Positions 1 through 12,900 of a DNA stretch of 26,971 nt are shown piece by piece. The DNA is from Beroe ovata. Its lineage: Eukaryota; Ctenophora; Nuda; Beroida; Beroidae. Every line of letters begins with the position of its first letter. Position 1 is the stretch's first letter. A model generated the notes under the pieces. The model worked only from the letters and a program-made list of their open reading frames with translations, searched no databases and was not told where the DNA came from. The translations under genes were made by a program, and so were the position numbers. Location: positions 421,013 through 447,983 of the forward strand of contig CAMPET010000017.1 of NCBI GenBank assembly GCA_946803715.1. The letters are read 5' to 3'.

Positions 1-48
1 GTGTGTGTGACGTGTGTGACGTGTGTGGGTGTGTGGGTGTGTGTGTGA
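1..48. repeat. GT-rich microsatellite at window edge
   Basis: Imperfect GTGTG repeat with GACGTGTG variants. The window also ends in a TG repeat (26954-26971), so both edges may be contig breaks in simple sequence. Confidence 0.9.
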
Positions 49-976
49 GCATCTTTCATTAGATTAATTCAGAGTGGCCTATAAACTGGGCGTGGCTCAC
101 CACTACAACAAATCACGTGTCATATTCAAATAGTTAATACAACCAGATAGGGAACCATATTCAAATAGTAAATTAGGCCAGATTAGGCCAAAACATCGAA
201 AATGAATTCTGCAGACTGCTACAGAAATATAAACAAAGCCGTCGGAAGACAACTTAATGAAATAAATCAAAAATTTAATTAAATATTTTCAATTCATAGA
301 AAACATAAAACAGTTCAACTATCGCGATAATAAATGTGTGCCCCTCATTTTTTACAAATTAGCATAAGTCTGTCAGCAAGCTTAAATTTTTGGTCTGCAT
401 TTTGTCTAAAGGTAGATGCATTGGGGCTATCGCCTGAACAAATTAAAATTTGAGAAGTGAACAACTCGCTAACTTAAATTTCTAAAGAATAGCCATACAT
501 TGATAATTCAATTAAATTCGGACTCCGTCAATAAGAGAGCTGTACGAATTAAACCACGTTCTAAGATACAAAATATACCTATAACTGTGGGCATATATTT
601 TTTCATAACAACGAAAATAAACACATAACCACACGCGGCGTACCCAGAATTTTAACAATAAAAAACAAAATTCTCGAATTTAATATCTTTCGACGACGAC
701 GAGGAATTAATAATAATAATTCCGAGCAATTAATAACACTGAGTGGATGAATGTTAAACAAAGAATATATACTCGCACGTGTTAAATTAACACTGTTAAT
801 GAGTAAGACAGAAATTTGGGCATATTGAATTAAGTTAAACAAAATGATCGTTGTGAAATGCAGTGGCGCACCCAAAATACTGTAAAATCATGTAAAACTG
901 AGAACAAAAGCTGATCATAAAGTTGTGAGTGATCGATTCGAATTGAGGGGAAATGAAGGGGAAATCATTCAACGTA
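49..976. other. AT-rich stretch with no recognisable gene
   Basis: The open frames here are short, rich in Leu/Ile/Phe/Asn and lack any motif I recognise. One CACGTG lies at 114-119. I see no splice-linked exons, RNA gene or mobile-element ends. Confidence 0.6.
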
Positions 977-3307
977 GACGAAATGAGAGAATTCTCGACG
1001 AAGAATGTTAGATAATATAAAAGAAGAATTTGAATTTGATTAATTTTATTTCCCATAGCCCTTGTGAGTAGACAATATGCATAACGTCACTGAAAATGAA
1101 TTTCGAGTATGAAAATTTCACTGAAATTATGGTATACCTTGATTTGAGTCTGAAATATATCGACGCAAGATTCAATTTAAAAATTACCAAAATTCAATTC
1201 AGGACATTGATTGTTGTATTATAATACCGAGTACATAAATTCCGAAATAAATTGAATTTTCATGATTGCTGTATGAGATGAAATTATCTGGTAATAATAG
1301 TATAAAGTGTGGAGGAAATGAGCGCGCGGCTTTGAAAAATCGTCAGAACTATACACGGAAAAGTGCAAATCGATGTCGGAATTGTTATATGAGTTGTAGC
1401 TAGAATGACGACGAGAGAGATGATGTCTAATTTTCGAAAACAAACTGCGGTTTCTCCAGAAGAGAAGGAGCAAATGCGGAACATCGGAGTTGCTCAAAAT
1501 ACTGGAGAAGCTCAGCCATGACCAGGGGGGCGAGATGAAAAACGCACAAATCCCGACCTCTGCCAAACAATGATTTAAATCCTAGCCCCTTCATGATCAT
1601 AGAAAAATCAAAGATCTCACAATCACCATGATAATCGAAATGATATCCCTAATTTCTACCCCCTTCCCCCCGCCCCCACCATCTTATCTTTGTAATTAAT
1701 CGGAGGGGGAATAGCAAAAAGGGGGGGGACAATAATATGACTAATAGCAGGGCATTGTTAACTCGACTCTAAAATCTTGGGAATCACTCATTATTTCAAG
1801 CACACACAACACGCGCGCACGCTACTCAATTTCAAGAGGGCAATTATATATTTTGATTCAGCTCTTTCTTCCATCCTCCCTATATAACCCACTTTTCACC
1901 ATCTCTTTTTGTGCCCCGCCAGCTGTCCCATGATTATAAAAGCCCTAGTTCCGTATTATATACGATTCCCCGTTTAAAATATCTATTGACAAAACCATTT
2001 GTAAACGGCGGTGGCAATTTATCCCCCTCTCTCCCTTCCGAATGATCGATAATTCCTGTGCAGGTGCAATTTTCATGATCGATCTATAATATATTTCAAC
2101 GTGAACAATGCGAACACAATCATTTGTTTTCAGCGGATTCTAAGATAGCAAGCTTATGATCGTGATAAAAACCGATAATTTCTCATTTTCTGTACGCCGC
2201 GCGCGAAAGCACGGGGGCTATAAAATAATGGGCTAAAATAGGGAGTGGGGGAAGTGAGTGTCTTTTGTGCTCCTGCTTCAAGCTACAGCCTACATGCGAA
2301 CTATGTTTTGCTAATATCCTCACGTGATATGGGAGTAGGCATGAGCCCTTATATCAGGCTAATTTTGAGGGGGGGGGCAATAAAACAATCTCACTTCTCA
2401 CTCCCTTTACCACTCCTTCTCTCATCTTTTCCTCGTTTTCTAATTTCTGCCCATCTTTGTTGCCCCACTTATTCTGAACTCACACCCCCTCATTACACGT
2501 CGTAAACACCAGCTGGCTTAACATACCTATGACCACTCTGCAGACGTGGTAATAATGAAGGGAACCACCCTTAGCTGCATGATTTAGGGAACCACCCTTA
2601 GTTGCATGGTGCTAATAGAATGAAAAGTAAACAGCTGGCTGATGACAGGTCGTGAACTATCAAAATAGGTATATGTTCATTGTTCGCTTCGCGAGGGAAA
2701 TGAGGGGGGACAGGCGATTTTCAAGATAATAGGAGTTGTTATCACATTCAGATAGAGAAAGGAGGATAGGCAATTTCCAGGATAATCTGAGTTGTTATTG
2801 AGAGAGAGGAAAAGAGGGGGGGGGGCAGATAACGGGGGGAGGANGCCATGATGAGGTCCATCCAATATCCCTGTGTTCCCCTATACATGATCAGTTGCGC
2901 TGATACTCATGGCAGTGGGGGGGGGGTGGGGAAGATGACTGGACGGAGGAACCAAGGTTGGATTGAGGGGAATCCGGAACAGGTGGTAGAGAGACGGGAT
3001 GATAATATGGGGAAGTGATGGGAGTAAAATAAATCCCACCACAGACAAATCGCATCTGAGACAGATGAGGAAAATAAATCCAAAATATTATTTATCTCGC
3101 ATCACGGACCATATTATTATTTACACTAAAAAACATGGATGGTGAGGGTGGATGGTGTTAGGTATATCATAATTGATGATTATAGTTTGAACAATGGTCA
3201 ATGCATGGCTGTGCGCATATAATATATATCCTTGCCAGGGGGATCCAGATATATTATGGATCATACTCAATGAAAGGGGAACGCGGGTACGAATCGGTAA
3301 TTATCGA
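977..3307. repeat. Tandem ~2.33-kb duplication, copy 1
   Basis: Starts at the GACGAAATGAGAGAATTCTCG block and ends at GGTAATTATCGA, both of which recur in copy 2 (3344-5666). The two copies stay collinear throughout and differ by substitutions and small indels. For example, copy 1 has an extra stretch of about two dozen bases near 1129-1152 and an extra 7 bp near 2286. The unit contains a CACGTG (2321-2326), a TATAAAA-like tract (2220-2226), poly-G runs and a 27-bp internal duplication. Frames do not survive the indels between copies, so I see no gene in it. An N sits inside it at 2844 and another directly after it at 3308. Confidence 0.9.
2559..2608. repeat. 27-bp internal tandem duplication
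   Basis: AGGGAACCACCCTTAGCTGC and a near-identical repeat lie 27 bp apart. The same pair occurs in the second copy of the large duplication at about 4891-4940. Confidence 0.85.
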
Positions 3308-3343
3308 NCAAATACTGACATTAATGCACGTTGCATCCCCCCC
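3308..3343. other. Junction between tandem copies, starting with N
   Basis: A 36-bp stretch with no counterpart after copy 2 separates the two copies. Its first base is N, which suggests an assembly join rather than a sequenced boundary. Confidence 0.75.
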
Positions 3344-5666
3344 GACGAAATGAGAGAATTCTCGTCGAAGAATGTTTGATAATATAAAAGAAGAATTTGA
3401 ATTTGATTAATTTTATTTCCCATACCCCTTGTGAGTAGACAGTATGCATAACGTCACTGAAAATGAATTTCGAGTATAAAAATTTCACTGAAATATATCG
3501 ACGCAAGATTCAATTTAAAAATTACCAAAATTCAATTCAGGACATTGATTGTTGTATTATAATACCGAGTACATAAATTCCGAAATAAATTGAATTTTCA
3601 TGATTGCTGTATGAGATGAAATTATCTGTAATAATAGTATAAAGTGCGGAGAAATTAGCGCGCGGCTTTGAAAAATCGTCAGAACTGTACACGGAAAAGT
3701 GCAAATCGATGTCGGCATTGTTATATGAGTTGTAGCTAGAATGACGACTAGATGATGTCCAATTTTCGAAAGCAAACTGCCATTTCTCCAGAAGAGAAGC
3801 TTATAGGAGTAAATGCGGAACATCGGAGTTGCTCAAAATGCTGGAGAAGCTCAGCCATGACCAGGGGTGCGAAATGAAAAACGCACAAATCCCGACCTCT
3901 GCCGAACAATGATTTAAAATCCTAGCCCCTTCATGACCAGAGAAAAATCAAAGATCTCACAATCACCATGATAATCGAAATGATATCCCTAATTTCTACC
4001 CCCTCCCCCGCCCTCTTATCTTTGTAATTAATCGGAGGAGGAATAGCAAAAAAAGGGGGGGGGGACAATAATTTGACTAATAGCAGGGCATTGTTAACTC
4101 GACTCTAAAATCTTGGGAAATCACTCATTAGGTATTTCAAGCACACACAACAGTACAACACGCGCGCGCTACTCAATTTCAAGAGGGCAATTATATATTT
4201 TGATTCAGCTCTTTCTTCCATCTTCCCTATATAACCCACTTTTCACCATCTCTTTTTGTGCCTCGCCAGCTGGCCCATGATTATAAAAGCCCTGGTTCCG
4301 TATTATATACGATTCCCCGTTTAAAATATCTATTGACAAAACCATAAGAAGATTTGTAAACGGCGGTGGCAATTTACCCCCCCCTCTCTCCCTTCCGAAT
4401 GATCGATAATTCCTGTGCAGGTGCAATTTTCATGATCGATCTATAATATATTTCAACGTGAACAATGCGAACACAATCATTTGTTTTCAGCGGATTCTAA
4501 GATAGCAAGCTTATGATCGTGATAAAAACCGATAATTCCTCATTTTCTGTACGCCGCGCGCGAGAGCACGGGAGCTATAAAATAATGGGCTAAAATAGGG
4601 AGTGGGGAAACTGAGTTTCTTTTGTGCTCCTGCTTCAAGCTACATGCGAACTATGTTTTGCTAATATCCTCACGTGATATGGGAGTAGGCATGAGCCCTT
4701 ATATCAGGCTAATTTTGAGGGGGGGGGCAATAAAACAATCTCACTTCTCACTCCCTTTACCACTCCTTCTCTCATCTTTTCCTCGTTTTCTAATTTCTGC
4801 CCATCTCTATTGCCCCCCTCATTATAGGTCGTGAACACCAGCTGCCTTAACATACCTATGACCACTCTGCAGACGTGGTATTGGTAATAAGGAAGGGAAC
4901 CACCCTTAGCTGCATGGTTTAGGGAACCACCCTTAGTTGCATGGTGCTAATATAGAATGAAAAGTAAACAGCTGGCTGATGACAGGTCGTGAACTATCAA
5001 AATATATGTTCATTGTTCGCTTCGCGAGGGAAATGAGGGGGGGACAGGCGATTTTCAAAATAATAGGAGTTGTTATCACATTCAGATAGAGAAAGGGGAG
5101 AGGCAATTTCCAGGATAATCTGAGTTGTTATTGAGAGAAAATAAGAGGAAAAGAGGGAGGGGGGAAAAATAGCGGGGGAGGAATGGGAATAGTTATTGAG
5201 GATGATGAGGATCATCCAATATTCCTGTGTTCCCCTATACATCGCATGATCAGTTGCGCTGATACTCATGGCAGTGGGGGGGGAAGAGTGGGGAAGATGG
5301 CTGGAGGGAGGAACCAAGGTTGGATTGAGGGGAATCCGAAACAGGTGGTAGAGAGACGGGTTGATAATATGGGGAAGTGATGGGAGTAAAATAAATCCCA
5401 CCACAGACAAATCGTATCTGAGACAGATGAGGAAAATAAATCCAAAATATTATTTTTTCTCGCATCACGGACCATATTATTATTTACAGTGAAAAAACAA
5501 GGGTGGTGAGGGCGGATGGTGTTAGGTATTTCATAATTGATGATTATAGCTTGAACAATGGCCAATGCATGGATGTGCGCATATATATCTTTGCCAGCGG
5601 GATTCAGATATATTATGGATCATAGTCAATGAAAGGGGAACGCGGGTACGAATCGGTAATTATCGA
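3344..5666. repeat. Tandem ~2.33-kb duplication, copy 2
   Basis: Collinear with 977-3307. Its CACGTG is at 4671-4676 and its 27-bp internal pair at about 4891-4940. The sequence continues past the shared end into unique AT-rich DNA. It could be a real tandem duplication or the second haplotype of a heterozygous animal placed in series by the assembler. Confidence 0.9.
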
Positions 5667-7152
5667 TAATAATTGATAAATCGTCTATATTTTTGGGGAT
5701 ATATGAATGGCTATCTGGTCATGCTTCTCCTCTTTTATATGGTTCATGGAGCAGAGATTGATAATATAATAGCTATCATGAAATCACGTATAGTTTTATC
5801 AACTGAGTGAAGCGGGGTCAATGATGATGATTGGATAATTGGGTGCTAGTGTGTTAATAGGATAATGATAATTGGGTGATGATAGAATGATTACATGAGG
5901 GGTTGATTGATTATATGGTTCTAGTTGATAAATAAATATAGGTTGAGCAATTTCATTAATGAAGGAGAACAATATTTAATTTAGAGGGTTTTGCGATCAA
6001 ATAGGAATGCGATGGTAGAGTCAGTAAAATCTAAATTCAGAAAAAAGAATTTCTTCCAACATCTCATGTAATATATCAGAAGAGAAAACATTTATAAGTT
6101 TCTGATGCCAGAATTAACGTAAATGTAGAACAATACGATAAATTAATCCAATACGATAATATAATCGATTTTCTTTGTTTTTGAGTCACGTGCAATCGAT
6201 GGATCTGTCTTTGCCGAAAAAAAAATTATTGAGGGTACAATTTATGGTATTGATCTATTAAATCGAATAATGAAGATATTAATCGAATAATGAAGATATA
6301 AGTGTCAAGGTATAAACTGATACAATACGATCAGAAACACCAAAACGGCCAAGCGTTCAGTGATGATAAAAGTTAAGCAAGAAAAAACAAACTGCATATT
6401 CCGATCGTTCTAATTTGGCTTGTTCATATGACAATGGTTCGAAGAAACGGGGAATTTTTCCACAATCAGACGGTGATAACCGTCAATAAAAACTGTTTTA
6501 ATCACCCTTGCTACTTCTGTCCTCGTATTGCTAACTCCATTACAACTACTGATGTCTAGATTTCAATTTATTTCCAATTTCATGTCCCCCAAAACAGATT
6601 TAACGTCATCTGTAATCGAATTGGCGAAATTTTCATCTGTTTAGAACGATCAAGACACATGATGATAATTCAATACTGTATACATATCAACACAAATTTT
6701 GTAAGATTCTTTGATCAAAGAATCCGATTTAATTACAAATCATCTATTTGATGTTTAGAATATAGAGCTTCATGATAACTTCTCTTTATAACACTGAATA
6801 AGCTGACGTGACACACGCTTAAAATGGATTTGTGTCAAAATTATGAATTACGACTGGTTTTTAGGTATAGTATGACGTTATCAATGAAACTCCCTATCGG
6901 AAATTATGATAAACACAGAGTATTACTGAAAATATTTTAAATCAAATATATTGAATCAAATCAAATGAATCGACATCATTAGTTTTTGACATTTGGCTTA
7001 TTACATACGAAACCAAAATAATCATTTTGCGAGTCAGTTGACAAGTAAATTATCGTATGGCATTGCAGCTATAATGATACAACCCAAAGTACGGAGGGGA
7101 TATCAGATACAAGCGAGTATTATACTCTCGAGAATCAGATAATTCTGGTTAC
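5667..7152. other. Gene-free AT-rich stretch
   Basis: No long open frame, exon chain or RNA gene seen. It holds one CACGTG (6187-6192) and a 20-bp tandem duplication (6261-6299). The first part is rich in TGAT repeats. Confidence 0.55.
6261..6299. repeat. 20-bp tandem duplication
   Basis: AATCGAATAATGAAGATAT occurs twice with a 20-bp period. Confidence 0.9.
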
Positions 7153-7218
7153 AATCCAAAGTATTCTCAATATAGGTGTATGGGTATAATACTGCAGACA
7201 TAGCAAAATACTGGATAT
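7153..7218 (+). repeat. Dispersed repeat shared with the 20.9-kb element
   Basis: From AATCCAAAG to ATACTGGATAT this stretch matches 20886-20955 with scattered mismatches. The second copy directly precedes a gypsy reverse-transcriptase scrap. The shared core is GGTGTATGGGTA followed by ACTGCAxACAT and AAATACTGGATAT. It is probably a fragment of the same repeat family. Confidence 0.7.
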
Positions 7219-7225
7219 CGATTTT

Positions 7226-7411
7226 CTAATCCAAGGATTGGCATAAGAGAGGGAAGAATCTAAACTGTGAATCATCAGCGGTTACCCTGCAGAATGCAGA
7301 TGTAAGGCCCTCCCCTGTCAACTGCGATGTGGATCTCAGTACCAGCAGGTGGCAAGAGAGAACAGAGGGGTTTCGGCCCACCGTACCCTCGCAAAGAACA
7401 AACGTTTCCAC
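7226..7411. other. GC-richer island, open on both strands, unidentified
   Basis: This stretch is visibly richer in GC than its surroundings. It reads open for about 60 codons on the minus strand and for a similar length in one plus frame. I recognise no domain. Because it directly follows the dispersed repeat at 7153-7218, it may be a transposon remnant, but no diagnostic motif supports that. A lone coding exon is also possible. Confidence 0.2.
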
Positions 7412-7939
7412 TACAAACGTATGAAGGCAAAACTACGCGCTTGAACAGAATGCGAGAAAAAAATGAAACAGATTCGTCAATTCATTGATGGAAATAGAGT
7501 TTTCCACAATGTTAATCCGGGAAACACTCTATACTTCTATACATCCGAAAATTGGTATAATGATAGGAATGTGTACTTTTTGTAATGAAAACTTAATGGA
7601 AAGTGAAAATAATATGACCTAGTTGTGATATGAAGTAGGCTTCAACAGGAATTAGGAAGTTGAAGTTCCAATATTCATCAAACAAATCTGAAGATAGCCC
7701 AAAGTATGAAGGTGGGTCAAAATGATGCCGATTCACCTTTTCACACATTTGAGGGACACATTTATTATTATCTTCAACAATCGCATCATCATGGGTTTCA
7801 CTTGAAAAACACCTGTTTCATAGCACAAAAACCGCAAAAATTGCCTGCAAACCATGACTTCTCTCTTGCGCGCGCAATGCGCATGCAAAATGCACCCAGA
7901 ATCACAGACGAATGCAGTGATTTGCCAGACATAAGCACC

Positions 7940-7972
7940 CCTCTCTCTCTCTCTCTCCCTCTCACTCATCTA
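7940..7972. repeat. CT-rich microsatellite
   Basis: (CT)n tract followed by CTCCCTCTCACTC. An alternating GCGC block (7867-7884) lies shortly upstream. Confidence 0.85.
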
Positions 7973-8140
7973 ACTCAGCTAATTATGCTAATTACTACTC
8001 CCCTGCCCCGTGTTTCCCCTAATGAGATTTCGACACCACCGATACCAATTACAGGGACAAAACCCCCAATTATCAAACACCTGCATCATATTTTGACATG
8101 TATATTTGTAACCAACGCGCGCGCACACATCTATAACACA

Positions 8141-8257
8141 ACTTGTGTCACTCCAAATCAGTAATCACGTGATTAACTCAACTTGTGTCACTCCAAATCA
8201 GTAATCACGTGATTAACTCAACTTGTGTCACTCCAAATCAGTAATCACGTGATTAAC
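8141..8257. repeat. 40-bp tandem repeat with E-boxes, three copies
   Basis: The unit begins ACTTGTGTCACTCCAAATCA and is repeated with an exact 40-bp period, the third copy being slightly truncated. Each unit carries the 10-bp palindrome ATCACGTGAT (8164-8173, 8204-8213, 8244-8253). The copies are virtually identical, so the expansion is recent. It lies 200-300 bp upstream of the CCAAT/E-box module at 8446, so it could be a distal regulatory array. That role is inferred from motif content only. Confidence 0.9.
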
Positions 8258-8445
8258 CGTGTAACGTGATAAAATCAAATGTGTATCGTGACATGAGGGA
8301 TTCTGCGATACACACCCCGCGTCACGGGTGTTATTATAACGATTATTGCATTATATGTTGCTACCATTGTAATCATGAAGATAAGGCTGTATCGGACTCT
8401 TTCACCACTCACACCTGTTCAAAAACCAACGGAATCCTCCTCCGA

Positions 8446-8560
8446 CCAATCAGAAGGCAGAGATATGGTCACGTGACCCTGACCGACCAATGAGGATCGA
8501 GATAATCTCCGATTTCGTCAAAGCATGAAGACTAAGGACCATAGGGATCACGTGATTAAG
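8446..8560. promoter_or_regulatory. CCAAT / E-box promoter-like module
   Basis: Order of motifs: a CCAATCAGA box (8446-8454), the perfect 12-bp palindrome GGTCACGTGACC (8467-8478), a second CCAAT (about 8486-8490) and another ATCACGTGAT (8547-8556). CCAAT is the NF-Y site. GTCACGTGAC is the site of USF/MITF/TFE-type bHLH-zip factors. I find no recognisable coding exon on either side, so the gene served is unknown. Confidence 0.5.
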
Positions 8561-8740
8561 GTACTGATACAACCCTTTATTATGAAATTCACCATTGTTA
8601 AGGATTATATATGGGGTACGTATTGTGCTACTATAAATCCGCCTGATTCGTGCCGTACACAATCTATCAATAATCTGCTGTCCAATGAGCGATCAGTATA
8701 TCACAAATCCTGCCAATCACAATCGGGCAGATATAAGTAA

Positions 8741-10140
8741 CAACTATATTAGGTGGAGATCACAAATTCACCGAGATTTTTTACGCTCTGTGATTCCAAA
8801 GTGACAAATAATCACTTAAAATTAAGAAACGCAACATTCCTTTACGAGGCAACAGGGACTTGATAAGTCAAAAAGCAGGAATTAGGCAGCTGGGCAGAAA
8901 TATATTTAACACGCTGTTTTTAAAGTACTCACGAGACGTAATAATTTAACCATATTATTCTTATTCACCGGTGTTGACCTTTCACATTATCGAATTCATT
9001 ATTTCACATTTTGGTACTTGATATCGGAGAATCATAATTCAGGGTGTTTCGGGTGGGATTTGGGGATACATTTGGGGATAATGAGAGAGAAAAGTTGGGA
9101 GGGAGTCATGAGAAGACGAGAGCTAAGTCGCCACCATGAATCCTACCAACTGTTACCGGTCAATTTATCTATCGCCGCTCCTTTCCAGACAATAATCACA
9201 GTTCGTTAGTTCGCAGCTATTTGGTTACAGAGGGAACAGTCATGGAACTTTCTCCAATTAACAACTTGTTGAGAAGCAATAACAGCTTATACCAGCAACA
9301 ATAACAACTTATATAAGTTACAATAACTGCTTATAAATCACTAACAATAACAGTAACAAATTCTTAGTGCCAACTAATTTCTTGTCATCTAACAATAGAC
9401 AAATGACAATTCATTGGTCGAAAGTGACATTCCAATGACCCTTATAGTGAACAAGTAATAGTTAATTCTCGCGATAGATTAACTTAATAATTAGTAATTA
9501 TGTAATCAATATCAATCATAGGCAATCATAGCAGTCAATTGTTAACATTAGCCACTAACTCACTAAGTTATCAGGTACCCTAAGGGCCACTAGTTATTCA
9601 ATTAAATGATAAGTTGGTAACAGAGTATATTGTAGCTACGCCATCTTGTAACCAACCGACAACAAAGACAGCAATATTTGGCACTCAGTCCTTAATAGAC
9701 AGGGTAAAGAGCTAATCATAATGACTAGAGGTCTTTATAACCATGGCCATAACCCACGAACAATTGAACCCTGCAGGGCCAGCAGGAAACTTAAGAAAGT
9801 AAAAAAGGGCTAAAATAATAAATTGAGTAGTATGATAAATAATTAATAAAGCAAGTAATAAATGGAGTAAATAAAAAGGAATGATGCGACAATGATGCTG
9901 ATAAGTACACTGCTAATAATTACAGCTTGGACAAGTGTACGTGAACAGTGTTCACAGAACACGTGTATTGTGTTCTGTGTACGTGTTTTCGGATTCTCCG
10001 GGTGTTTTAAATGCAGATTATTTTGGACCGTTATTCTAAACGCAGCTTGCACCATTGGTGTAGCATGATAGCCGGTAGAGTCTTTCTAATTTAATGAGAT
10101 CATGACCAAGTACTGAATAGGGAAGAAACTCAGAAAAGTA
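8741..10140. other. Gene-free stretch with small inverted repeats
   Basis: No recognisable exon. A run of AACAA/AATAAC-rich sequence lies at 9255-9360. The 19-mer AGCAACAATAACAACTTAT at 9294-9312 recurs exactly at 14095-14113. An inverted repeat lies near 9941-9979. Confidence 0.5.
9941..9979. repeat. Overlapping short inverted repeats around a CACGTG
   Basis: GTGAACA-G-TGTTCAC (9941-9955) overlaps a 10-bp stem, CACAGAACAC (9953-9962) with GTGTTCTGTG (9970-9979), across a 7-base loop. A CACGTG falls at 9960-9965. Confidence 0.75.
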
Positions 10141-10154
10141 TGGGATTGACCGGG

Positions 10155-10198
10155 GCTTGTGTGTGGGTGTATGCTTGTGTGTGGGTGTGTGTGTGACA
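10155..10198. repeat. GT-rich microsatellite
   Basis: Repeats of TTGTGTGTGGGTGTATG. Its motif is similar to the microsatellite at the left window edge. Confidence 0.85.
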
Positions 10199-10199
10199 T

Positions 10200-12900
10200 G
10201 AATCTTGCAGTGAAGGATATAAATAGAATTACTTCGGTAGAGTCTACTGTTAGATGATTATAGAGTACATAGCACAGCAAGAGCCACCATTTGATCAATG
10301 CGGGAAAGGGAGTATGATCGAGCAAAAAATGAAAATTGAGAATTATTTTGAGGAAACACAAGGAAATATCACAAACAACGGCGTACTGTAGTGCGTCGGA
10401 GAGAGTTACAAACTAATTAAAAGAACAAATTTGAATAATACCTCTCTTACTCAAAATCATCGAGATTAACCGTCTTAAATCGTGGAAATTAATTCTGAAG
10501 GCATAATGTACGTAAAAATCACTTTTTATCCGCTAATTTGTGTGATTAGGCAGTCGATTGAAAATATCATTTTAAATGAACCTAAATAAATTCATTCGGC
10601 TCAATTTGTACATGATGCTACATTCAGAACATAGGATCAAGAAGCAGAACAACGAATCGAATTTTTGATCAACCGAGAAACAGCTCCCCCTCAATCCTCA
10701 TATTAATAAAATGTCATGATTTTAATTAGGAATGTATTTTATTAACTTCTGCGGAGATGGATCACATGTCATACATAACGAACTTTGGAAATAGACCATA
10801 AAATTACCTATTTACAGGGCATGCTAGATAAATCATAGCTAATTTTCGTACAATGAAAATTTGCAACATATTGTTACTGCATGGTCCTCTGTGATTTTGT
10901 TCGGCCGACTAGACGACCATGTTGTCGCCATATCTAAACTAATGACCTTGAATAAAGGAAATTAATATTCTAGTGAAGGAGCTCAATGAGGTTTCTGAAT
11001 TCTGTGTCGCAAAGCCACGGGACATATAAAAAATTATCAATAAGTTATTCAATAAATGTCGAACTAAAATCATAGTATTCTTATTCCACCATTTCAATCC
11101 TTCAAAAACACTGCATATCGTATTTTTCATTTAAGTTCATTCAAAACTAATAAAATTGGTATTGGAAAAAAATCATCCAAATTTGGTCATGATGACCGAA
11201 CAAATGTCATTTACACTGAATCAACGCGGTCAATTCTGCCACAATAATGATCGCAATTTTAATATAGTTATCGACAACATGAAATAATATGAGAAAGTCA
11301 AAAGTTGTGATCAGATTATATACTACGGAATTATAATATAGATTCGCAATTCAACAAAATATACTCCGAATGATTGCATGTACATGTTAATCAGGAATTT
11401 AGTACCTAATCAGCTTATCCGTAAGAACTCCAATTTTTTCTCAGACGTGAAGTTGGAAATTACACAGCCCCTCGAAGATGTGAGATAGGGCCAAAATATT
11501 CGGCAAGGAGTCGATTCAGCGACCGAACGTATCAAGGAACGACTGACATGAGGCACTTGGGAGAATGGGAGCCTAATTATACCACCCCAACTTGTTTTTC
11601 ACATGGTTCATAAATCCAGACAACTGCAATATGACGTAATGATGAGCATATAATTTATCGGATTATCGGTTATGAATGAGCCAATTGCTGTTGACAACAT
11701 AACTGTTAACCAACGCAAACGGTTTTCCGTTTTGATCCGGGCAGCATGCAAGTTGATTTAAATTGTGTAATCCGGGTTAACTTATGAATTTCGATGCTGA
11801 TCACTTGATTGTACCTACCTGAACACTTAATTGTACTTGATCAATGATCATAGATCTGGAATTTCTTCGCTTGGGTGACAATAAAGACTTCTAATTTACC
11901 GATAAATCGGTGATTGAGAAATAACAGACACGACCTCGCTCCCAAGTATGATCATGGACCATTCGGACTATGCGGATATTACACTTTCCAGCGGGCTACC
12001 ACGTGTACTTTTAAATGAGACACTAATAGTCACGTGATAAAATTGAAGATCGAGATTCTAAGAAAGATTTTAGCCGATGTTGAACATATTACGTGAACAT
12101 AGAGTGGGATTTTGAGTTACACAATATCGTGAGCGCAATAAAAGTATATTATGGGTGATTTCATTGAATGATCATTGCGACCTCGCAAAACCACTTTAGA
12201 GAAGTTGTTTCACGCGAAGAAGTCTATGGCCTATTCTAGGCAGGAGCTCGGAAGAGCAAGAGTTCCTTTTTAGACAGAATGACCCTTTACTCTTGCCCGA
12301 GCAATCATTGGGGCGAATTGCTCGAGCAAATCCCGGTCAAGAATGAGTCTAAGAAACGCGTTTTAGCGGGGCCATGTTAATAAAATAGTTAAGCAGTGTT
12401 TATGTCATCTGCAATATTCTTCACTGTGAGTAAAAGATGGTCGTGAGAGGCTTTCAGTAAATTCGGTCGAAATTTCGAAATTACACGTGGATTGCTGATG
12501 TGAATTGTGGGTACTTTGATTACACAAACTCCGAGTTTACAATCCCCAATCTTAAAAACTCATCTAATTCATGACATTCCATCAAAATCTTACTCATCAT
12601 GATGGCATTCCCTATAAAAACATTCATTTTTCCTATCAATCCATCATATTCATTCCTTAAATATCAACTATCATGATCTCCCCGCCCCCTCCCAAAAATC
12701 GACTGAGAGAGGGACTGAGACATGACATTTCAAAGAAATATGACACAATGCGCGAACTTTACTTTCAAGTTTCAGTCTAACAAATGAAAAGATAAGTCAA
12801 GATTTAAAAGTAAATGCTTTTCCAGATCTAAATGCTTTGCAAAAATAATTTAACTTAGCAATAAGTAAAACTCTCGGAGCACCCAAAATAGCACGAAGGA
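10200..12900. other. Gene-free AT-rich stretch
   Basis: Only short low-complexity frames and no exon chain seen. CACGTG hexamers occur at 12000, 12031 and 12484. I see no RNA gene or transposon end. Confidence 0.5.

Noticed and set aside
2245-4834. Similar 70-86-codon frames in both copies of the tandem duplication
   Set aside because: A 7-bp indel and later indels shift frame between copies, so the reading frame is not maintained.
4997-5565. Frames of 99-137 codons on the minus strand
   Set aside because: They run through purine-rich GGGGA tracts and give Ser/Pro/Leu-rich translations. The corresponding frame in copy 1 is broken.
8141-8257. CRISPR-like array
   Set aside because: The 40-bp units are directly adjacent with no unique spacers, and the genome is eukaryotic.
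9941-9979. Steroid-receptor-like palindrome (AGAACA...TGTTCT)
   Set aside because: The half-site spacing is wrong for the AGAACAnnnTGTTCT element, and a short inverted repeat is enough to explain it.
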